Assembly: GCA_041390025.1 (NCBI GenBank)
Contig: JAWKQR010000020.1
Coordinates: forward strand, 1 to 64,000
Length of the DNA stretch: 64,000 bases
Direction: 5' to 3'
DNA from: JBFFMO01 sp041390025
GTDB lineage: Bacteria; Myxococcota_A; Bradymonadia; Bradymonadales; Bradymonadaceae
The notes beneath the pieces were generated by a model that was not told the origin of the DNA, ran no database searches, and worked only from the letters and a program-made list of their open reading frames with translations. The position numbers were made by a program, and so were the translations under genes. Shown one piece after another: positions 35,869 through 46,574 of this stretch (positions are counted from its first letter, which is position 1; every line of letters begins with the position of its first letter).

Positions 35869-37090
35869 TCAGAACATGTCTGCGAACCACTGTTTCATGC
35901 GGTTTGCGACCTTGTGGTACATCCGCTCCTCACGAATGCGAAACAGGTTCTGCTCTTGGTTCTTTGCGCCAAACTGCACCAGGCCCACGCCGGTTGCGAA
36001 TTTGGGGTTGCGCACGACATCGACCAGACCGCCGACGCCCTTGGGAAGGCCGCGTCGCACCGGCATCCCAAGCACTTCTTCGGCGAGCTCGGGCATGTGC
36101 TCAAGGATCGTGGTTCCGCCCGTGATCACGACGCCGCTCGCGATCAAGTCTTCGTATCCGCTGTTTTTGATTTCGCGACTCACGAATGCAAAAATCTCTT
36201 CGCAGCGCGGTTCGATGATCTCACTCAAAATCTGACGGCTCAACACACGGGGTGGTCGTCCGCCAACGCTTGGAACTTCGATGGTTTCGTCCGGCGCGAC
36301 ACGGCTGGTCATCGCACAGCCATAGCGCTGTTTGATACGTTCCGCTTCAGCCATTGGCGTGCGCAAACCCACGGCAATATCGTTGGTCAAGTGATTGCCG
36401 CCAACCGGCTTCAGAACCGCGGTGTGGACAAGTGCGCCCCCGCTTTAATCGCAATGTCGGTCGTTCCACCGCCCACGTCGACGACCGCGACACCCAGTTC
36501 TTTTTCGTCGTCGCTCAACACCGCTTCCGAGCTCGCGAGCTGTTCGAGCGATATCCGAAACATTGAGACCGCAAGCGTTGGCGCGCCAGCGATGTTCTGC
36601 GCGCTGGTGACCGAACCCGTCACGATGTGGACTTTGGCTTCAAGGCGCACACCCGCCATACCAAGCGGCTCACGGATGCCGTCTTGCTCGTCGATAATGT
36701 ACTCTTGAGGGGCCAGCGTGGATCACCTCGCGATTCACATCGGAATCGCCGTACGCGCCGCATCGACGACACGCGCAAGGTCAGCCACGCCATACTTCCT
36801 TGTCTTTAACCGCAACGATGCCGTGAGGTTTCGGCCTTTGATGTGGCCTCCGGCGATGCCGGCGTAAACGGTGTGAACTTCGCAGCCGCCATCAATTCAG
36901 CCTCTTCAACGGCCTTTTGATCGAGTTGATCGTCGCATCGATATTGATGACAACGCCCTTGCGCAAACCCGTGAAGGATGGCTCCAATCCCGATGATATC
37001 GATGCCCTCATCGGTCATTTCGCCGATGATGCACGCGATTTTGGTGGTCCCAATGTCTAAGCCGACCAGAATTTCACTTTGTTTCGCCAT
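35869..37090 (-). CDS. ftsA: FtsA, actin-like division protein, several frameshifts
   Basis: From ATG 37090 (MAKQSEILVGLDIGTTKIACIIGE, phosphate 1 motif), broken near 36960, then AVEEAELMAA, then DEKELGVAVVDVGGGTTDIAI (phosphate 2 motif) near 36480, then GLRTPMAEAERIKQRYGCA near 36350 and SGVVITGGTTILEHMPELAEE near 36110. The C-terminus ends RMKQWFADMF, the membrane-tethering amphipathic helix. At least three or four shifts are spread over the N-terminal two thirds. Since ftsA partners ftsZ next door and is essential for division, these are read as consensus errors. Confidence 0.9.
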
Positions 37091-37161
37091 GACCTTCTTC
37101 CGTGGTTTGCGTTCATTTGCCTTGTTTCGGACCAGCATCCATGCCGGCGACCGAGCAATCG

Positions 37162-37980
37162 TCAGCAAATCACTCGATAATTATCGTCGTCGTCGACCAG
37201 GATGTAGTCCACATCCTGCCCGTCAACAAGCATCGCATCGAGCACAGACTTCAGCCGGGCCATGCGCTCTTCCCAGCGCCCCTGGCCCAATCGAATCTCT
37301 GTGCCCATCTGACGTGTCACCAGTGATACTCCCATCACACGATCCACGTGAATCTCACTCAACGGGTAAAGCTTTGCCAAACCCGCATGCTCGTACGCAC
37401 GATGTGCCGCGAGCGCGTCCAAAAATCGCGATTTGCCGTCGGCCGTTTCAAGCTCTCTGCGCTGCAAACCGCTGACGAGCGGCAGCATGAACATCGCGTT
37501 GACATCGTCCGAGGCATCCAGCTCCTTGAATGGTTCGGCGTCACCATTGACCAACACGTAACCACCGTCGATCAACATGGCCGCTGGCTGATGTTCTTCG
37601 ACCTTGATCGAGATGTAATCAGGCAGAGTCCGTTCGATTTCTGCGTGGCGAATCCACGGCTGTGCCTCCGCGTTCGCAGCGACCGCCTCGGGATCAACGT
37701 CAAAAATATTCATGCCGGGCTTTAAACCCACAGCGAGCATGAACGGATCACGCTCGGTGCGATGCAGCCCGATAAGCTCGACGTTCTTTAGGGCAAAATA
37801 ATCGCTAGAAACCGCGTAGGTATAGCCCACGTAAGCTGCCGCGGGGATTCCAAAGCCCACCAACGCCAACCCCGCAATTGGGACCGCTCGAGAAACCACA
37901 AAACGCCCCGCGCGAGCCGCCACTTCTAAGCGTTCACGCCACGTCTGCCGTTTTCGATTGCGACGGTTTCTTGACATCAA
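37162..37980 (-). CDS. ftsQ: FtsQ/DivIB division protein
   Basis: 272 residues, intact. Short basic cytoplasmic head (MSRNRRNRKRQTWRERL), one transmembrane helix (VPIAGLALVGFGIPAAAYVGY) and a periplasmic POTRA domain (FALKNVELIGLHRTERDPFMLAVGLKPGMNIFDVD pattern), then the beta domain (QPWIRHAEIERTLPDYISIKVEE). It scaffolds FtsL/FtsB and the FtsWI synthase. Between ddl (6 nt upstream) and ftsA, 71 nt downstream. The Lys/Asp-rich tail DYILVDDDDNYRVIC ends in Cys. Confidence 0.9.
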   Translation of the reverse strand: MMSRNRRNRKRQTWRERLEVAARAGRFVVSRAVPIAGLALVGFGIPAAAYVGYTYAVSSDYFALKNVELIGLHRTERDPFMLAVGLKPGMNIFDVDPEAVAANAEAQPWIRHAEIERTLPDYISIKVEEHQPAAMLIDGGYVLVNGDAEPFKELDASDDVNAMFMLPLVSGLQRRELETADGKSRFLDALAAHRAYEHAGLAKLYPLSEIHVDRVMGVSLVTRQMGTEIRLGQGRWEERMARLKSVLDAMLVDGQDVDYILVDDDDNYRVIC

Positions 37981-37986
37981 AAGGAC

Positions 37987-38929
37987 CTAGTTGTGGGCCG
38001 AAGCCAGCAGAATTTCGGTAAACGCATCAAAATCAAATCCGAGCGCGTTCGCCATCTTTGGAATCAGGCTTGTCGCTGTCATCCCCGGAATTGTGTTAAT
38101 TTCCAGAACTTGCAAGTGCTCCGGACGTCCCATGATGTCGACACGCGCCACGCCTTGGCACCCGACGGCGTCGTAGGCTTGGCGAGCAATCACACCCAAG
38201 CGATGGACAAGTTCGGAATCTTCAATTGGCAAATACTGGGTCGTGTTGGAATTGTATTTCGCTGTGTAATCGTAAAATTTTTCGGCGGGCTGAATCTGAA
38301 TTGCCCCCATCAATTCGCCGTCAAAAACACCAACCGAGTACTCGGGACCGTCGATCTTTTCTTCGATCAATATGCCTGCCGATGCGTCGGCGTGTTCGTC
38401 GCCCGCGCATGCACGAATTGCATGTTCGAATTCCTGCACCGTCTCGCACAGATACACGCCAACGCTGCTCCCAGCGTTGTTGAGCTTGACCACGTTTGGT
38501 AGCGGCACAACTTCCAGATACCGGGCGGCATCCCCAAGATTGATGTGCGCATGGCGAACCCAGATGCCCGGCGCCACGGGCACGCGATGGTCACGCAGGA
38601 TGGACTTCGTTCGCATCTTGTCCATCGCGATGGCCGACGCCATGACACCGCTGCCCGTGTAGGGGATTCCGGCCAGAGTGAGCCACCCCTGCATCACACC
38701 GTTTTCGCCGTTGCCCCCGTGCAGCCCCAAGATGACCGCCGCAGGTTTTTCGGTCTCGAGCTCGTTCAATTGAGCTGGAACGTCATAGGTGCGCACGTCG
38801 TAACCGAGGCGCTCAAGTGCGGCGGCAAACGCAGCGCCCGTCTTCAAACTAATCTCGCGTTCGCTCGAATACACCCAACACGACGCCTACTCTGGCGCCA
38901 CGAAATCGTCGTGTGTCGACGTGTTTCAT
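37987..38929 (-). CDS. ddl: D-alanine--D-alanine ligase, one frameshift near the start
   Basis: ATG 38929 overlaps the murB stop (TTATGA) and reads MKHVDTRRFRGARVGVVLG; a shift near 38880 then leads into SSEREISLKTGAAFAAALER, the rest of the N-terminal motif GGxSxEREVS. ATP-grasp family: AVILGLHGGNGENG, MDKMRTKSILRDH, PNVVKLNNAGSSVGV, ILIEEKIDGPEYSVGV, VARVDIMGRPEHLQVLEINTIPGMT. Joins two D-Ala for the peptidoglycan precursor. About 314 residues. Normal position between murB and ftsQ. Confidence 0.92.
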
Positions 38930-39894
38930 AACGACGCCTCGATGTCTTTCATCCGCGACCATCCATCGAATCCGATAAAACAAACCTCGGGTCGAAGCTC
39001 GACACCAAACTGGTCACGAACGTCGCCGGGCGGTGGCCATCAACGTCAGAAAATCCAACGACAAAGCGCTGTCTCGTTGATGAAGAAATTTGCGTGGAGC
39101 TCGCTTACGCAGGCGCCTCCGACACGGTGACCTTTGAGGCCGACGGCTTCGATCAACCGTCCTGCAAAATTCGCCACTCAAGTTCGCAAACGTGCTGCCA
39201 ACGCTCGCGAGTCGGTAAGGCTGCGTCAGGTTGCGTCGCGCCTTGTCCGCATCCACGTTGGCTTTTGCTGCGTCGACATCACCCGTCTCAACGCGAACGC
39301 GTGCGCGCCCACTACGATGGCGTTGTGGGGCAAATCCGCGTGCCTGTAGCTCAAATTTAATTCATCACATGACATCGTTTTAACCATCCGTGGCTGCAAC
39401 GGTCGATGATCTGCGCGTCGATCAATATGTCCGAGCTCGCGCTCTTTGGTGCCCGCGTTCATGGCGACCGCGCCGCCAAGCGTGCCTGGGATAAGGGCCA
39501 GAAACTCATTCCGACCCAACCAACTTCAGCAGCCCCGCACCAGATGCGCGTTGACCGCTCCACCGCCTAACTCGGCGATGCCTTGACTCGCCGTCCAACC
39601 AGACCAGCGCCCCCGAGGTCGAACCATGACGCCTTCGATGCCTTCGTCGGGAAAGAGACTGTTGCTGCCCAACCCCGTTGGGTAAACGCTCAGGCCCGAC
39701 GCGGTCGCAGCAGCGACGACATCCATCAGCTCCGCCACGTCTTGAGGTTCAACCCAGATTAACGCTGGGCCCCCAATCCTTAGCGAAGAATGCTTCGACA
39801 AAGGTTCGTCGTAACGAATTCGTTCCCCCAAATCGGACCGCAATTGCGACTCGAATTCCGAACGTCGTTTCGATTTGTGTTGAATGTGAAGCAC
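38926..39894 (-). CDS. murB: UDP-N-acetylenolpyruvoylglucosamine reductase (MurB), frameshifted
   Basis: From about 39894. FAD-binding part: SKHSSLRIGGPALIWVEPQDVAEL, VYPTGLGSNSLFPDEGIEGVMV; broken near 39530; then EFLALIPGTLGGAVAMNAGTKE, ELNLSYRHADLP (substrate loop), broken again near 39220; then VGGACVSELHANFFINE-type sequence (in pieces near 39110) and RMKDIEASL at the stop, which overlaps the ddl start. At least three shifts. It reduces the enolpyruvyl ether to MurNAc. In most bacteria murC precedes it; here only a 223-nt spacer lies between murG and murB. Confidence 0.85.
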
Positions 39895-40117
39895 CCTTTT
39901 TTCTCAGGTAGAAGGAAGATACTAAATCCACAGATCCCCGCAACTGCCGGGGTTGAACTCATGATCGCTTCGAGCAAGCCACTAATATGCGATGGCCGCT
40001 GATGATGCCAGTCGCACCTCAACAATCACATGAGGAATTGCGATCGAACCTCATGTCGAATCTCGAAAATTTCTGCGGGTTTTTTTTGACGGACTTCAAA
40101 GCGGAAAACTTGAAGCC
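39895..40117. other. Spacer between murG and murB where murC normally lies
   Basis: 223 nt with no convincing gene. One minus-strand frame reads SSTPAVAGICGFSI near 39950, which vaguely recalls the AVAGTHGKSTT nucleotide-binding segment of MurC, but the similarity is too slight to claim. No repeat, tRNA or terminator seen. Confidence 0.3.
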
Positions 40118-41201
40118 TTACTTGATCCAATCCAGCAAATCTTGAGCAACGACGCGCGCTGCATCCGGATGCCCCAAACTCTTGGCCTTCGAACCAAGCT
40201 GCCCAAGCGACACTGGATTGCGAAATAGGCCTTCAAGCAATCGGGTCATCCGATCGGAGCCCACTTCATCGTTTGGGATCATCATGCCGCCGCCGCTTTC
40301 GGCGATTTGGAGCGCGTTCGCAATTTGATGGCCATCTGCAGTGGGCAGTGGAACGTAAATCGCGGGAATTCCCAAAGCGGTGACTTCTGCAATTGTGCTC
40401 ATACCCGCGCGACAAATCAGCAAATCGCACCACGAATAGGCTTCGACCATGTCGTCGATGAATTCGGTCAGTTCGAATTTCCCGTCGTAATCTTTGTAGG
40501 CCTGAGACGCCGACGCCAGACGATTGCGCCCGGTTTGATGGCGAATCTGGACCTGAGCACGAATCTCAGGTGAGAGTTTTTTGAGCGCCTCGGGCAAGCC
40601 TACGTTCAGCGCATGCGCACCACCGCTGCCGCCAATCACCAATATTTTCAGACCAGAGGTGGGTGGGATGTAGTTCACAGATTGAACCCGATCCACAATC
40701 GCTTTTCGAATTGGGTTGCCCACCACTTGACACAAAGCCGACGGAAACTGGTCTTTGGTGCTTTCGAACGAGACGTACGCCCGGTCCACGAACTTGGCCA
40801 ACCAGCGATTCGTCATGCCAGGAACAGCATTCTGCTCCAACAAGGCCGTTTTTCGTCCAAGCATCGACGCCATCGCAGTCATCGGGCCAGCCGCGTATCC
40901 ACCAACGGCAACAACCAAATCCGGGTTGAGCTGCGACACAAATTGCGCGGCCTTGACCCCCGACCAAGGCAAACTCAGGGCCCCCTTCATCGCACCGGTC
41001 ACACCCCGGACCTCAACGGGTGCACGGGAGCAGGCGCAGGCTCACCTCATTCGGGAATCACGCGGGCTTCGATTCCGCGTTCCGCACCCACAAAGGTCAC
41101 TCTCAAATCTGGCTGAATCCTGAGCGCGGCTTCCACGACGGCGACGCCAGGAAACAGGTGGCCTCGGTTCCTCCGCCAGCGATCACAAGATGTCTGGACA
41201 T
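40118..41201 (-). CDS. murG: MurG glycosyltransferase (lipid II synthesis), 5' end frameshifted
   Basis: ATG 41201 (MSRHLVIAGGGT...), 7 nt after the ftsW stop; shifts occur in the first 60 codons (after VIAGGGT, and near 41040). Then GVRGVTGAMKGALSLP-like sequence, DLVVAVGGYAAGPMTAMA, LLEQNAVPGMTNRWLAKFVDR, LKILVIGGSGGAHALNVGLPEAL and FIDDMVEAYSWCDLLICRAGMSTIAEV, the UDP-GlcNAc-binding loop with its conserved Glu. Adds GlcNAc to lipid I at the inner membrane. About 360 residues, typical length. The C-terminal 295 residues read in one clean frame. Confidence 0.92.
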
Positions 41202-41208
41202 TGCAGGC

Positions 41209-42460
41209 CTACTGACGTGACTTCAGAAGTCGTTTGCGTTTCTTCTCCCATCGATTGTCTTGGCGCTCGTTCACGCTTCTCGCGCTCCTCTTCCCAAACA
41301 TCAGGGCGCGTTCCCTCGAAATGTTGAGCAAAATTCCAATCGCAAAAAGCGCCATAATCATCGAGCTTCCGCCGAAGCTCACAAACGGCAGCGTCAGTCC
41401 TTTGGTCGGAAGCAGCCCTGTGACAACGCACAGATTCACAGCCCCTTGCAGACCCAGCAGCATCGTGATTCCGAATGCCAGCAGCTGACCAAATGAGTCG
41501 TCGCAGTTGAACGAAATGCGAACGCCGCGCCACAAAATTCCCGCAAACAACGCAATCAGTAACGCGACACCAATGAGGCCTAATTCCTCGGCCACAATCG
41601 TTCCAATGAAGTCATTCCAAAGTTCGGGCACATAACCGAGTTTGCCCGTGCCATTGCCCAATCCGCGCCCCGTCACACCGCCTGTTCCAATCGCGATCAA
41701 CGACTCCGAGATCTGGTACCCGACGTCTTCTTCGATGGCTCCATGGGTCCATGAAAGCCAAAATTCGCCTTCATGCGCATCTCGCTTGAGGTGACCGCGA
41801 GCAATGCGCCCACGACACCGAGCACTGCGAATCCGGACAGGTACGTCAGTCAAGCACCGCTGACGAAAAGCATAATCCCCATCATCGTGATGATGATGAT
41901 CGTCGATCCGAAATCGGGTTGTTTCATCAACAGCGCCGCGGCGACCCCGACAACCGCCAAATGCGGCACAAACCCGATGCTAAAATTCTTAATCTTCTCG
42001 CCCTTCTTGCTCATCGAATATGCGAGTGTAGGTCACGATTTAACGGCGATCTTGGCGACTTCGGCGGGCTGGAAACTCATGCCCGCGACCGAAAACCATC
42101 GGCGTGCGTTGTTCTGAATGGTTAACACCAATTCCTGGAATCAGAACCATGACGAGCATGACAAATGTTACCCCCAAAATGGGGTAAATCAGGCTTGAAA
42201 CATCGGTAGTCAACACGCAGGGGCGATGAACAGCATCACCAGACCCACCACAACTTTGGTCAGCCGGCTCTTGACGAGGTACAGATATCGCCCAGCTTCT
42301 GAGCCGCCATGACTGCACTCGCCGAATAGAGCATCACGGTCTAAACCAACAGCGCGGATCACGATCGCGAACAGGGTGACACATCCCATTCGTGTTCTTT
42401 GAGTTTCGCCAGACGCAGTCGAGTCTGCGTCGTTATTGCGGCAAGGACGTCGGTCGTCAT
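41209..42460 (-). CDS. ftsW: FtsW lipid II polymerase, heavily frameshifted
   Basis: ATG 42460 reads MTTDVLAAITTQTRLRL. Fragments in order: a helix ending LYSASA near 42330, LYLVKSRLTKVVVGLVMLFIA near 42240, IYPILGVTFVMLVMVLIPGIGV and NARRWFSVAGMSFQPAEVAKIA near 42080, MKQPDFGSTIIIITMMGIMLF near 41880, then one clean frame from 41760: VGYQISESLIAIGTGGVTGRGLGNGTGKLGYVPE, NDFIGTIVAEELGLIG, LLPTKGLTLPFVSFGGSSM. This is the SEDS family with its conserved FDS-like and GKLGYVPE loops. At least six shifts lie 5' of 41760. Between mraY and murG; murD, usually between mraY and ftsW, is missing. Confidence 0.9.
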
Positions 42461-42515
42461 AGGCCCTCCGTGGCCAGAACGTTGCGTCGGTGGCGCGCCT
42501 TCTCCTTAACGCGGC

Positions 42516-43676
42516 CTAACGAAGCTTTAGTGAAGCAAGGGCGAGCAGACAAAGCAAGAAGGATATGATCCAAAATCGCACGATAATTTTGGGTTCTGGC
42601 CAATCGAGTTTTTCGAAGTGGTGGTGGATGGGTGCCATGCGAAAAACACGCTTTCCGGTGAGTTTGTAACTCGTAGTCTGCGTGATGACGCTGATGGCTT
42701 CGAGCAAGAACAGGCCAAAAATAATCGCCGACAACAGCTCGTGTTTTGTCACCACCGCCAACGACCCGAGCGCGCCACCAAGCGACAAGCTGCCCACATC
42801 CCCCATGAAAATTTGCGCGGGAAATGTGTTGTACCAAAGAAAGCCGATTCCAGCCCCAATGATCGCGGCGCACAAAATCGACAACTCTTGAACGCCCGGA
42901 ACCCTCGGAATCATCAGATATCCGGCGACATCAAAGTAATTGGACACAACTCTCCCATCGATGACGGCATCGTATTGCAGTACGGTGGCGCTTCCCCACG
43001 AGAGCACAAGGAACGTCGCCGCGGCCATGGCCACTGGGCCGATGGCGAGGCCATCGAGACCGTCTGTGAGGTTGACCGCGTTGCCGGTACCCACAATTAC
43101 AAAGGCACCAAACGGCAGATACGCCCACAGGGGGATATGCATCGAGAATTTCTCGGTGCTCACAAACGGGAGATAGACGTCCGTTGCGTAGCCCAGACCT
43201 TCCATGAGTCCGTGGGCAAACGCTTGGTCCCAATAGACCGCGACGAGCATCAATCCGCTGATTCCAACTCAAGCAGTAAGCGAATTGCTGACAATCCTTT
43301 TGGTATTTTTGAACTTCAGTTTCATAAAGTCGTCGATAAAACCGATGACGCCAAAACTGACGGTGATCAGCAAGATGGCCCAGACGAAACGATTGGAGAG
43401 GTCGGCCCAAAGGACGGTCGACAAAACCACCGCGAAGAGCATCAACACCCCACCCATCGTGGGCGTGCCGGCCTTGCTGAAGTGTGATTCTGGACCGTCT
43501 TTACGAATCACCTGGCCGATCTGCTGGCTTTGCAGCCGGCGGATAAACCACGGATAAAGGAAGAGCGTTATCGCCAGCGCTGTGACGGCAGACGCGATGA
43601 TTCGAAAGGACACGTAGCGGAAGACGTTAAATCCGCCGACCGAATCCTTCAGATGGAAAAAAAGTTCGAATAACAT
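42516..43676 (-). CDS. mraY: Phospho-MurNAc-pentapeptide transferase (MraY), one frameshift
   Basis: About 385 residues from the start at 43676 (MLFELFFHLKDSVGGFNVFRY). Ten-helix membrane enzyme making lipid I. GTPTMGGVLM, GFIDDFMKLKFKNTKRIVS (the DD motif) in the first frame; a shift near 43265; then GTGNAVNLTDGLDGLAIGPVA, FMGDVGSLSLGGALGSLA and MAPIHHHFEKLDWPEPKI (HHHFE motif) in the second. All three catalytic regions are present. Between murF (4 nt upstream) and ftsW. Confidence 0.95.
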
Positions 43677-43680
43677 CGCG

Positions 43681-45069
43681 TCACTCCGTTGACGTTGCTG
43701 GCAAAATTCGATCGATAATGCGCTCCAATTTGGCGCCGCGACTTGCCTTTAGGAAGACAAATCCCGGCCCGGCGTCCCGCACAAATGTTCCAGCCTCTTC
43801 GAGATCCGTCGTCGCGAAAACATGCGCTTCGGCGCCGACTTCGAGGGCCCCCTCCTCCATGGCCTTGGCGTGTTTTCCCACGAACGCTAGGTACTCGACG
43901 CCACCGCGTGAAGCGACCGACCGTGCAAGGTCGCGATGCAATTGCTCGCTCTTGTCACCCAGCTCAAGCATCTCTCCAAGTACGGCAATGCGAGGACGTG
44001 GCCCAGGCAACTCCAAGAAGGCTTCAAACGATGCACGAGCGCTGGTTGGGTTTGCATTGTAAGCGTCGTCCACAATCTCCCAAGGTCCAGACGAGATTCG
44101 CTTCAGTCGGCCACCAGGCAACGCAAAGCGCTGCAGTCGCGCTTGGACGCTGTGAGGAACCAAATCGAGTTTTGCTCCCTTGCTCACAGCCAGCCACGCC
44201 AACGCGAAGTTTTGAGCGTTGTGCGGACCGGGCAACGGCAGTTCGATCTGCTCGGTGTCATCGTCGCTACGCAGCGTGACCGATTGCCCATCGTTGAGAG
44301 GCTGAGCACGCACTACGAGGTCGGCGCCTTGGGCAAACCCGGCGGTAAAAACGGTTCCGGGGAAGCCGCGAAGCCCGAGACGCTCGCGCTCGTCGAACGG
44401 CACCACAGCAACAGTCTGTGCGTCGGCTCGCTCAAAAATCTCGGATTTCACTCGCCGAACGCCGTCCAAGTCGCCCAGATTCTCGATGTGTGCGTGCCCA
44501 ATGGAGGTGATGACACGAACGTCACATGCAGCGATGGACACGAGCTCGGATATGTCGCCGAACTTGTTGCACCCCATCTCCAGCACAAGAACTTCCGTGT
44601 CGTCGGGCGCCGCACAAATGGTAAGTGGTACGCCAATGTGGTTGTTAAGATTTCCCGGCGTTGCGTGCACCACCCGCCCTGACGCCTCAAGCAGGGCCGC
44701 GACCATCTCCTTGGTCGTGGTTTTGCCGTTTGAACCGGTAAGCGCGATGCTTTGAACACCCGTCGCCTGAATCTCCAAAAACAGTCGTCTGGCAATAGCC
44801 TGTAGTCCAAGCAGAGTGTCGTCGACTCGCAGGACCGGCAGGTCAACGTCGACCTCTCGGCTCACCAACACAGCCGCTGCCCCAGCGGATTTTGCCGCTT
44901 CCAGATAGTCGTGCCCATCAAAGTTGGGTCCTTTCAGCGCGACAAAAAGGTCGCCTGCCACGATCGACCGCGTGTCTGTTGAAACACCTTGGATCGTCGC
45001 ATCTCCGCGGTGTTGTGCATCGCACCAGCTCGCGATCTCCTCAAAACCAAACTGCTGAATCTTCTTCAT
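43681..45069 (-). CDS. murF: MurF, UDP-MurNAc-tripeptide--D-Ala-D-Ala ligase
   Basis: 462 residues, intact. Three-domain Mur ligase: N-terminal VSTDTRSIVAGDLFVALKGPNFDGHDYL, central P-loop ALTGSNGKTTTKEMVAALL and NLNNHIGVPLTI, C-terminal DDAYNANPTSARASFEAFL and RIAVLGEMLELGDKSEQLH. Adds D-Ala-D-Ala made by Ddl. Its ATG overlaps the murE stop by 4 nt, and mraY follows after 4 nt. Confidence 0.96.
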   Translation of the reverse strand: MKKIQQFGFEEIASWCDAQHRGDATIQGVSTDTRSIVAGDLFVALKGPNFDGHDYLEAAKSAGAAAVLVSREVDVDLPVLRVDDTLLGLQAIARRLFLEIQATGVQSIALTGSNGKTTTKEMVAALLEASGRVVHATPGNLNNHIGVPLTICAAPDDTEVLVLEMGCNKFGDISELVSIAACDVRVITSIGHAHIENLGDLDGVRRVKSEIFERADAQTVAVVPFDERERLGLRGFPGTVFTAGFAQGADLVVRAQPLNDGQSVTLRSDDDTEQIELPLPGPHNAQNFALAWLAVSKGAKLDLVPHSVQARLQRFALPGGRLKRISSGPWEIVDDAYNANPTSARASFEAFLELPGPRPRIAVLGEMLELGDKSEQLHRDLARSVASRGGVEYLAFVGKHAKAMEEGALEVGAEAHVFATTDLEEAGTFVRDAGPGFVFLKASRGAKLERIIDRILPATSTE

Positions 45070-46568
45070 CGCTTACGCCCGGCCTCTTGTGCAATTTTGA
45101 GATCATCGAAGGGATACCGTTGCGTCCCAATTTCCTGATAGGTCTCGTGTCCCTTTCCGGCGATCAACACAACGTCCTCGGGTGTTGCCCTACCCACCGC
45201 CATTTCGATCGCCGCGCGGCGATCCACATGGACGGTGACACCGCCTTTTTCAGGGAAAACACTGGACACGGGCTGACTCAATCCTGCGACCATCATCTCG
45301 AGGATCGATTCGGGGTTCTCGGTGCGTGGATTGTCCGATGTGAGAATGGCGATGTCCGCAGCCTCGCAGGACTGCGCCATCAAAGGCCGCTTGGCGCGGT
45401 CGCGGTCGCCGCCGCATCCACACACGACGATCAGTCGCCCGGCCGCGAGTGGCCTGAGGGTTGCGATAACGTTGTCCAAGGCGTCGGGTGTGTGCGCGTA
45501 ATCCACGAACGTCGCAGGCGCGTCGAGCGCACGCTCCAACCTGCCCGGCGGCCCGGAGGCGTTCGCCAAACCCGCCACTACATCTTCGAGCGGCATCCCC
45601 AGCGCGCGGGCGACGCCGACCACACCCAACATGTTTTCCACGTTGAACCGGCCCAGAAGTGGAGAAACGATGCGCGCATTCCCGGTGTCAGCCACATCTT
45701 TCATGACCAAATCAAACGTGGTGCCCTGAATCGACGTCTGCACATTCTCAGCGCTGAGATCCGCGGTCGGCATGCCGTACGTGACAACGCGCGCGCCAGC
45801 TCCACGCGCGCACGACGCCATAAAGTCGCCATAGTCGTCGGCCACATTGATCACCGCCACCGGGTGCTTTCCGGCCGTGCGTGCTGCCACGACGTGTTCG
45901 CCAAAGAGTCGCGCCTTCGCGTCGCGGTAAGCGGTCATGGTGCCGTGAAAATCCAAGTGGTCTTGCGTCAGGTTGGTAAAAAGCATCGCATCGAAGTACG
46001 TGGACTCCACGCGGTGAGTGGCCAACCCGTGGCTTGAAACCTCCATCATGACGTGCGTCACATCATCCGCACGCATGCGTGCCATGAGCCCCTGCAACAC
46101 GGCGCTCTCCGGCGTGGTGTTCGCGGCGGGCTCAACACGACCGCCCCATCTGTAGCCAACGGTGCCGATCACCCCCACACGGGCACCTGCACTCGCGAAC
46201 ACCTGCTCGAGAAGATAGGACGTGGTCGTCTTACCGTTGGTTCCCGTCACGCCCACCACACGAAGGTGACACGAAGGCTCGCCGTAGACGACGGCGGACA
46301 GTTTGGGAAGCATGGCGCGTGTATCGCGGCAGGTCAGCCCGTCGGTGCACCCCGAATCTGCGTTGACGAGGACCGCGGTCGCGCCGTTGTCGCGCGCCAC
46401 ATCAACGAACCGGTGACCATCCGAGTTGGCCCCCACCAAAGCGACAAACAGGCATCCGGGTCCCACGTCGCGGCTGTCAAAGCTGACGCGCGACACCTCG
46501 GCATCCAGATCGACCAAACCCGAAATCACAAGTCCTGGGATGTGCTCGACCACGTCGCGAAGCTTCAT
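45066..46568 (-). CDS. murE: MurE, UDP-MurNAc-dipeptide--meso-diaminopimelate ligase
   Basis: 500 residues, intact. VSFDSRDVGPGCLFVALVGANSDGH, P-loop VVGVTGTNGKTTTSYLLEQVF, YFDAMLFTNLTQDHLDFHGTM (carbamylated lysine region downstream), and near the C-terminus TSDNPRTENP. The DNPR tetrad is the known marker for enzymes that add meso-diaminopimelate rather than lysine, so the peptidoglycan is A1-gamma type. 6 nt after ftsI, coupled to murF. Confidence 0.97.
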   Translation of the reverse strand: MKLRDVVEHIPGLVISGLVDLDAEVSRVSFDSRDVGPGCLFVALVGANSDGHRFVDVARDNGATAVLVNADSGCTDGLTCRDTRAMLPKLSAVVYGEPSCHLRVVGVTGTNGKTTTSYLLEQVFASAGARVGVIGTVGYRWGGRVEPAANTTPESAVLQGLMARMRADDVTHVMMEVSSHGLATHRVESTYFDAMLFTNLTQDHLDFHGTMTAYRDAKARLFGEHVVAARTAGKHPVAVINVADDYGDFMASCARGAGARVVTYGMPTADLSAENVQTSIQGTTFDLVMKDVADTGNARIVSPLLGRFNVENMLGVVGVARALGMPLEDVVAGLANASGPPGRLERALDAPATFVDYAHTPDALDNVIATLRPLAAGRLIVVCGCGGDRDRAKRPLMAQSCEAADIAILTSDNPRTENPESILEMMVAGLSQPVSSVFPEKGGVTVHVDRRAAIEMAVGRATPEDVVLIAGKGHETYQEIGTQRYPFDDLKIAQEAGRKR

Positions 46569-46574
46569 GAATCA

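Noticed and set aside
42618..43487. 289-residue plus-strand frame antisense to mraY
   Set aside because: The minus strand encodes MraY with its catalytic motifs; the plus frame is low-complexity in charged residues and crosses the mraY frameshift only by chance.
44892..46037. 381-residue plus-strand frame antisense to murE
   Set aside because: His/Arg-rich shadow; murE is intact and unambiguous on the other strand.
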